Origin: Thermoplasmata archaeon
GTDB lineage: Archaea; Thermoplasmatota; Thermoplasmata; Thermoplasmatales; Thermoplasmataceae
Length of the DNA: 39,473 nucleotides
NCBI GenBank assembly: GCA_021799185.1
Contig: JAJZAW010000002.1
Location: 1 to 39,473 of the forward strand
Reading direction: 5' to 3'
Below, piece by piece: positions 34,709-39,473 of this stretch (its first letter is position 1; the number at the start of each line of letters is the position of its first letter). Made by a program: the position numbers and the translations under genes. Below the pieces are notes generated by a model that saw nothing but the letters and a program-made list of their open reading frames with translations, ran no database searches and was not told the DNA's origin.

Positions 34709-35794
34709 TTACAGGTTCCCTCTCCTTGCCTGCTCAGCCTCAATGGACTTGAAAAGCTCCCTGAAATTCCCCTTGCCGAATGATGTGGCACCCTTCCGCT
34801 GGATGATCTCATAGAAGAAAGTTGGCCTGTCTCCTACCGGTTTTGTGAAAATCTGGAGGAGATATCCGTCATCATCCCTGTCCACCAGTATATTCAGACG
34901 GCGGAGGTCTTCTATCTTCTCGTCGATTTTTCCCACACGATCCAGAAGAGTATCGTAATATACTGAGGGGGTTCTGAGAAATTCAACGCCCCTGGACTGC
35001 ATATCCGCAACAGTTTTCAGTATGTTGTCCGTTTGGATTGCAATATGCTGGACACCTGGTGAGTTGTAATAGTCCAGATATTCCTGTATCTGTGATTTCT
35101 TCAGTCCCAGTGCCGGTTCGTTGATGGGGAAGATGATTTTTCTGTCTCCATAATGAACAACCTTGGAACGGAGTGAGGAATATTCGGTGCTTATGTCCCT
35201 GTCATCGAAGCTTATAAGCTGATCGAAGCCCAGACCCTTAACGTAATAATTTACCCATGAATCCATCATCCTGTCTTCCACATTTCCCACAGTATGATCA
35301 ATCCTCTTCAGCCCCACATGTTTTCCGGGCGATTTGACTACCTCAAATCCGGGAGGGATCCCTGAAGGATAGCTGCCCTCTTCTACCAGAGTGTGCACAG
35401 TTTCACCGTACGAGTATATTCTGGCAGTATCAATTTTACCTTCTCTGCTGTCAATTTTAGATACAGGTGAAATCTTTGCAACGCCCCTCTTTTTCACAAA
35501 GTCAACCGTATCCCCTATGTTTTCAACACGTAAGGAGATATCCTTCACCCCGTCCCCATGATATCTCACATGGTCGGCTATCGGGGAATCATAGTTCAGG
35601 TAACTTGTGAAAATAAGCCGGACGTCACCCTGTCCCAGCAGGTATGAAACACGATCCCTCACGCCTGTCTCGGGCCCGGCATATGCAATCAGATCGAAGC
35701 CCAGCGCCTGCTGATGATAAAAAGCCCATTGCCTGGCAGAGCCCACATAATATTCCACAGCATTGACGGCATTGAATATGTTTTCGTTATCCAT
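34709..35794 (-). CDS. hpd: 4-hydroxyphenylpyruvate dioxygenase
   Basis: A 361-residue VOC-fold iron enzyme that makes homogentisate from 4-hydroxyphenylpyruvate. The iron ligands are His in RIDHTVGNV, His in GVQHIAIQT and Glu in FYEIIQR, in the expected order, and the C-terminal gate helix (GATSFGKGNFRELFKSIE) is present. Length and layout fit HPPD. It is the first gene of the four-gene operon. A TATA-like CTTATTACTG lies about 26 bp before the ATG, and a perfect inverted repeat sits just upstream of that, pointing to regulated use of tyrosine. Confidence 0.93.
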   Translation of the reverse strand: MDNENIFNAVNAVEYYVGSARQWAFYHQQALGFDLIAYAGPETGVRDRVSYLLGQGDVRLIFTSYLNYDSPIADHVRYHGDGVKDISLRVENIGDTVDFVKKRGVAKISPVSKIDSREGKIDTARIYSYGETVHTLVEEGSYPSGIPPGFEVVKSPGKHVGLKRIDHTVGNVEDRMMDSWVNYYVKGLGFDQLISFDDRDISTEYSSLRSKVVHYGDRKIIFPINEPALGLKKSQIQEYLDYYNSPGVQHIAIQTDNILKTVADMQSRGVEFLRTPSVYYDTLLDRVGKIDEKIEDLRRLNILVDRDDDGYLLQIFTKPVGDRPTFFYEIIQRKGATSFGKGNFRELFKSIEAEQARRGNL

Positions 35795-35823
35795 GAGTCA
35801 ATAACAATAATACAGTAATAAGG

Positions 35824-35848
35824 ATTTTCAATTGGGAATATTGAAAAT
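35824..35848. promoter_or_regulatory. inverted repeat upstream of the homogentisate operon promoter
   Basis: Arms ATTTTCAAT and ATTGAAAAT, perfect over 9 bases with a 7-base spacer, immediately upstream of the TATA-like element of the operon. This is a likely binding site for an activator or repressor of tyrosine breakdown. Confidence 0.55.
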
Positions 35849-35894
35849 AGCCACTGTAGCGTGATAACCATTGCCATATATTAATTGGAAATAC

Positions 35895-35913
35895 ATAATT
35901 ACGAAGTAATTAT
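35895..35913. promoter_or_regulatory. inverted repeat before the chlorite-dismutase-like gene
   Basis: Arms ATAATTAC and GTAATTAT, perfect over 8 bases with a 3-base spacer, ending six bases before the ATG of the Cld gene. It lies between the probable TATA (about 35875-35886) and the start, the usual place for a repressor. Confidence 0.5.
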
Positions 35914-35919
35914 TACTGA

Positions 35920-36588
35920 ATGATATCCTTGTCAGGCGAGATTTATACATACGTGGCCACTTTTTCCTTCAACGGCCCTTATTATTCATCGGAACAGAAG
36001 GAGAAAGATAGCATTGTTGATGCACTGAATACCGTATTCGCGCAATACCAGAAGAATCTCATCAACCTCAGGATGTACCGGTCAGTGAGGCATGACTGCG
36101 ATGTGATATTCTGGCTGTCGTCCCATGATCCCATGGATATGTCACGTTTCAAGGAAAGCGTAATGAGGGCTTTGAGAGGATACGGAACCGCACAGTACAG
36201 CATGTTCTCACTCTACGAGCATTCCCCCTATCTCAGGGACGCAAGGAGCCTTGAAGACACGCTCAGGTTTTCGCCTAAAAAGTATTTTGTTGCATACCCC
36301 ATGAGCAAGACTCCGGAATGGTACCTGATTGATCATGAGGAAAGGAAAAAGATACTGGCTGAGCATATAGCAATGGCCACCTCCCATCCGGAGAATCAGG
36401 ACATACGCTCCTACACAACATACTCATATGGCCTTGGAGATCAGGAATTTGTAGTGCTTTATGAAACAGATTCCCTTTCCCAGTGGTCTCACGTTACTGG
36501 TAAGCTCAGGGAAGCCAGGGCGCGGAAATGGATAATAAAGGAGGAGCCCATCCTCATTGGAATACTGTCGGAACCGCTTAAGTTCTGA
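35920..36588 (+). CDS. chlorite dismutase family (heme-binding, Cld/HemQ-like) protein
   Basis: A 222-residue two-ferredoxin-fold Cld protein. The C-terminal half is typical: KYFVAYPMSKTPEWYLIDHEERKKIL, then AEH (candidate proximal heme His), YSYGLGDQEFVVLYETDSL and RKWIIKEEPILIGIL. Bacterial HemQ makes heme from coproheme; archaea use the siroheme route, so the role here is uncertain and may be peroxide- or heme-linked. A Thermoplasma homologue structure exists as far as I recall. Divergent from HPPD, with an inverted repeat before its ATG. Confidence 0.85.
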   Translation: MISLSGEIYTYVATFSFNGPYYSSEQKEKDSIVDALNTVFAQYQKNLINLRMYRSVRHDCDVIFWLSSHDPMDMSRFKESVMRALRGYGTAQYSMFSLYEHSPYLRDARSLEDTLRFSPKKYFVAYPMSKTPEWYLIDHEERKKILAEHIAMATSHPENQDIRSYTTYSYGLGDQEFVVLYETDSLSQWSHVTGKLREARARKWIIKEEPILIGILSEPLKF

Positions 36589-36600
36589 TAACGTTCTGCT

Positions 36601-37242
36601 TCAGGGGGAATTGTTTCTCCCCATCCATTTCTTCAGTTTATCCATGACGCTGTCCGGAATTAGGGCAAATCTTGTCTGTGGCACTGAATATATCAGGCGG
36701 TCGCCATCACGGTTCAGACTGGCGATGCCCATTATCTGGTCCATTACATTCTGCCACCCTCCTGAAAATGCTATTCCCCGCAACTTGTCCATGAAAACAG
36801 ATGAAGTGACGGTAAAAATCCCGCTCTTTGCAAGCTGTGCCTGAAGTGTTGCATCTGTTTTATGCTTTATTTCGTCATTGATTATTGCCACCGCAATATC
36901 AGAACCCATCCTGAATTTCGCCTTCACTAGGTCTTCCCAAGTGCTGGAAGTCGGGGCGGTAGTGATTTGTACCATGAGGATAGATGGGCCAGGGGATACA
37001 ATGAGAAGGTTGCCCTCTCCAGATACCATGCCAGGAAGCCCGCTGACAGGATGCGCTGAAACATCAGATTTTCCAAGTTTCTGTTGCAGTTCCATGATTG
37101 GAGAGCCGCTGTACACAGAAACATTGCCTGGCTGGTTATGAAACCCCTGGACATTTGCATTTGCCTGTAACTTTGAACCGCATTTCTGGCAGAACAGGGA
37201 GCCATCCGGCATGGAAGAGCCACATGACGGGCACCTTATCAT
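36601..37242 (-). CDS. zinc-ribbon protein of unknown function
   Basis: A 213-residue protein with an N-terminal zinc ribbon (CPSCGSSMPDG...CQKCGSKL, residues 4-24), a flexible Asn/Gln/Ser-rich linker to about 60, and a C-terminal globular domain that I do not recognise, ending in a basic tail. A TATA-like GTTAATATCT lies about 28 bp upstream of the ATG. The same strand carries the protein kinase 105 bp upstream, so it may be a partner or substrate; it has its own promoter. Convergent with the Cld gene, 12 bp apart. Confidence 0.65.
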   Translation of the reverse strand: MIRCPSCGSSMPDGSLFCQKCGSKLQANANVQGFHNQPGNVSVYSGSPIMELQQKLGKSDVSAHPVSGLPGMVSGEGNLLIVSPGPSILMVQITTAPTSSTWEDLVKAKFRMGSDIAVAIINDEIKHKTDATLQAQLAKSGIFTVTSSVFMDKLRGIAFSGGWQNVMDQIMGIASLNRDGDRLIYSVPQTRFALIPDSVMDKLKKWMGRNNSP

Positions 37243-37347
37243 ATGGCAATAAAACCAATGGAGAGATATTAACGTATGCAGACTGCCATACCTGCAGTTT
37301 CACGAACAGGAAAGAACTGGATTTCCGTTTAATGTTCAGGCCGTGCC

Positions 37348-39453
37348 TCAGATATCTTTCACTGACTTGAAGCCGTAGTCCTTCACTGCGCAGTGGATCA
37401 GGCTTTTCTTGATCTCATTCATGTCTCTGTACCTGGTGGCAGGGTCCGGATCTATGCATCTCATTATCAGGAATTGGAGCGGTTTCCTGACAAGTGGGTT
37501 AACCTTCGAAGGTTCTGTGACCGGCACAGCAGAGGCCTCATTAATCAGAGCAGCCCTGTCCGTATAGAATTTTCCAGAGTTCACACGGCTCTCGATGAAT
37601 ACCTGCCTCCTTGCCAGATTCTTTGCGGATTTGAAGTCGTTGGCAGAGCCTGTGAGAAGATAATACATGACCATTCCGAACTCGTAAACATCATAGGTCT
37701 CATCTGTGTCGTAGTTGCTCATGAGTATTTCAGGAGGGGAATAAAGAACAGAGAACTGCGAGAATACAATATTGCCCAGGCCCCTGATCTTGGCTGAACC
37801 GAAATCAACAATCTTTGGTGTTATGTCGCCCTTTCTTATTGCCTGAATGAGCTTATCCGGGGTTTTGTAATATGACCTAACAGAAAATCCATTGCGGCTC
37901 GCAAACATTATGTTGTCAGGCTTTATGTCGCCATGAAGAATTCTGGCATCATGTGCTTCCTGGAGCCCCTGGGAAACCCTGATTGCAATCTCAAAGAACA
38001 GTTCCATCTGCTTCTGCGTATTGAATTTGAAATTCAAATCTGAAAGTTTGCCTCCCTGAAGCAGTTCCATCACAATTGCAGGTGGATTCTCCTTATATTT
38101 GTCCATCTTTGTCCCATCATCAGGATATGTCCGCAATCCCACCCCAATTATGTTAACCACGTATTTTTTCCCGTTCAGCACCATTACATTCTGGAATTCC
38201 AGCAAAAATTTCCGGAGAAATTCATTATCAAAGGCTATTTTGGTCCCATCAGAGGCAAATGGCTTCAGTATCTTTATTGCCACATCAGGCTCTCCGGCCC
38301 GTGATGCTCTGAGCACATATGCAAAGCCCGTCTCACGGCTGATGATGTCCCTTACAGTATACCCGGAAATCTCCCGGCCAATCCAGTAATCAGGGACATT
38401 TGCAGAGGTGGTAACAACAGGCTGAACCGGTTTCTGGGTGTTCTTGCCAACAGGCGTGGCAGGCACACTGACCGGAGGCTGCTGCCTGGGAGCGTTCCTC
38501 TGCACCTTCACGGTCTTAAGAAGATCATAATTGCCGAGGAAGCTATCCTTCAGCCCGCGTGATATGCGTGCCGCACTGCCAACTACAACCGCGGTAACCA
38601 TCATTCCAGCCAGGAGTGGAATCTGAAAATGGCCCGTATATCCGGATTTGTAGAGAAGCATAATGCTAAGCAGCAAAACTGAGCCATAGAGAACTGTCGC
38701 CTTACCCCCTTTAGTGGCAATGATTCTTCCAAGGATAAATGCCACTGTCAGGACAACAATGGCAATAACCAGCAGGAAATATATTCTGGCCGAAAGAAAT
38801 TCTGAATATTTCAGGCCACCATTCTCAAATGATGCTGGAAGAAGATCAAAATATGAGAGTGCGAAATACCCGGCTATGAGTGGTATCATCGCCCCTGCCA
38901 GTTTCCTTGCCGGGGAAGGCGGCGAGATTCCCCTGAAGATATACACCACTGCTGTAATGGTAATTATCAGAATGATATAGGAGATGGCAAGATAAAGCAG
39001 TGGATATATTACAGTTCCAGGCGCATTTACACCCTTGATGAGGAATATAAGGCTCCCGTTAAATCTGAGGGGCAGAAAAACAATGTTTCCAAGTATTAGC
39101 AACTTTGGGATCTGCCTGTGAAACTTGAAACGCATAAAATATGCTTCCACAGCCACAGTTGGAACAGCCAGGTATAAAACTTCGCGGAAAAACACAGGGA
39201 TGGTATCGAATGACGTCAATCCTTTGTTAATGGCGGGAATGAATATGAGAACCATAAACGAACCAAGAATTATCGCCTCTCCGGATATTCTGTTTTTAAC
39301 TGGAGCCCTTGAGGCTGCGGCAGCAATAAATGCACCCCCTGAAAGCACACCTGCTGCATATGGAAGCCACGCAATTATCTCCAGAAGGTATGCCACCACT
39401 GCTGAAGACATGCCTGGCGAAAGGATGCCAGGATTGATGTTTATGATATCCAT
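37348..39453 (-). CDS. polytopic membrane Ser/Thr protein kinase
   Basis: A 701-residue protein. Residues about 15-300 hold nine or ten membrane helices; a Pro/Gln-rich linker follows (about 315-350), then a eukaryotic-type kinase domain to the end. Kinase motifs: Lys in VAIKIL, catalytic loop HGDIKPDNIMF (HGD instead of HRD), KIVDFGSAK (DFG) and the activation-segment end YSPPEI. The Gly-rich loop is poor: SRETGFAYV has only one of the usual glycines. The membrane half does not match a known transporter. The ATG lies 20 bases from the window end, so the promoter is outside. Confidence 0.85.
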   Translation of the reverse strand: MDIININPGILSPGMSSAVVAYLLEIIAWLPYAAGVLSGGAFIAAAASRAPVKNRISGEAIILGSFMVLIFIPAINKGLTSFDTIPVFFREVLYLAVPTVAVEAYFMRFKFHRQIPKLLILGNIVFLPLRFNGSLIFLIKGVNAPGTVIYPLLYLAISYIILIITITAVVYIFRGISPPSPARKLAGAMIPLIAGYFALSYFDLLPASFENGGLKYSEFLSARIYFLLVIAIVVLTVAFILGRIIATKGGKATVLYGSVLLLSIMLLYKSGYTGHFQIPLLAGMMVTAVVVGSAARISRGLKDSFLGNYDLLKTVKVQRNAPRQQPPVSVPATPVGKNTQKPVQPVVTTSANVPDYWIGREISGYTVRDIISRETGFAYVLRASRAGEPDVAIKILKPFASDGTKIAFDNEFLRKFLLEFQNVMVLNGKKYVVNIIGVGLRTYPDDGTKMDKYKENPPAIVMELLQGGKLSDLNFKFNTQKQMELFFEIAIRVSQGLQEAHDARILHGDIKPDNIMFASRNGFSVRSYYKTPDKLIQAIRKGDITPKIVDFGSAKIRGLGNIVFSQFSVLYSPPEILMSNYDTDETYDVYEFGMVMYYLLTGSANDFKSAKNLARRQVFIESRVNSGKFYTDRAALINEASAVPVTEPSKVNPLVRKPLQFLIMRCIDPDPATRYRDMNEIKKSLIHCAVKDYGFKSVKDI

Positions 39454-39473
39454 AAAAAGCCATGCAAAGAAAA

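Noticed and set aside
1-39473. CRISPR arrays, insertion sequences, integrases
   Set aside because: I saw no regularly spaced repeats, transposase motifs or terminal inverted repeats flanking a gene; the window looks like a stable chromosomal segment.

Overview
The window reads as chromosomal DNA of a euryarchaeon in or near the Thermoplasmatales (Thermoplasma, Ferroplasma, Picrophilus, Cuniculiplasma type). The signs are: a split tRNA-Tyr gene with an intron at the archaeal 37/38 position; many genes whose start codon lies about 25 bp downstream of a TATA-like element (leaderless transcripts); a smaller set of TTG, GTG or ATG starts behind GGTGAT or GGAGG ribosome binding sites; an archaeal TrmI; DUF211, HTH_45 and AmmeMemoRadiSam proteins; a MOFRL-type glycerate 2-kinase as used in the non-phosphorylative Entner-Doudoroff route; and several very large surface or membrane proteins rich in N-glycosylation sequons. 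I could not search databases, so the genus is an inference.

Layout. 1-7.8 kb: the 3' part of a DUF1015 gene, a giant multipass surface protein, three unrecognised small proteins, a DUF6159-like membrane protein and an APC amino-acid permease. 8.1-9.9 kb: an AhpD-like protein, a DUF302 protein, a membrane-anchored OB-fold-like protein and a methyltransferase. 10-12 kb: a two-gene sugar operon (SDR epimerase plus GHMP/heptose-7-phosphate-type kinase). 12-14.7 kb: the three AmmeMemoRadiSam genes (AMMECR1, Memo, radical SAM); the body frame of the last has no usable start codon and is offset by one base from its well-placed ATG. 14.7-17.2 kb: a VIT1-like transporter, DUF211 and a 49-codon ORF in one overlapping operon, a membrane coiled-coil protein and an HTH_45 regulator with a probable operator. 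17.3-18.0 kb: a gene-poor stretch with two or three micro-ORFs and tRNA-Tyr. 18.2-22.3 kb: a GT-C type glycosyltransferase, two small proteins, a possible structured RNA and TrmI. 22.5-27.1 kb: rhodanese plus glycerate 2-kinase, and a DHA2-type MFS transporter overlapped by a secreted, membrane-anchored surface protein. 27.3-31.6 kb: SIS sugar isomerase, CinA-like protein, a heme-oxygenase-like diiron protein, a histidine phosphatase and a PPC/DUF296 protein. 31.6-36.6 kb: a four-gene tyrosine/homogentisate catabolic operon (HPPD, FAH, HGO and a maleylacetate-reductase-like enzyme), divergent from a chlorite-dismutase-family protein. 36.6-39.5 kb: a zinc-ribbon protein and a membrane-embedded Ser/Thr protein kinase.

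How genes work together. The most informative unit is the homogentisate operon. It has the ring-forming dioxygenase, the ring-cleaving dioxygenase and the terminal hydrolase, but no visible maleylacetoacetate isomerase. In its place is a reductase of the maleylacetate-reductase type, which suggests a reductive bypass giving succinate plus acetoacetate. Two different perfect inverted repeats sit in the HPPD/Cld divergent promoter. The AmmeMemoRadiSam trio is a conserved but functionally unassigned system; here its third gene has a one-base discontinuity at its start that is either an assembly error, a mutation or a recoding event. The remaining genes are mostly single transcription units or pairs.
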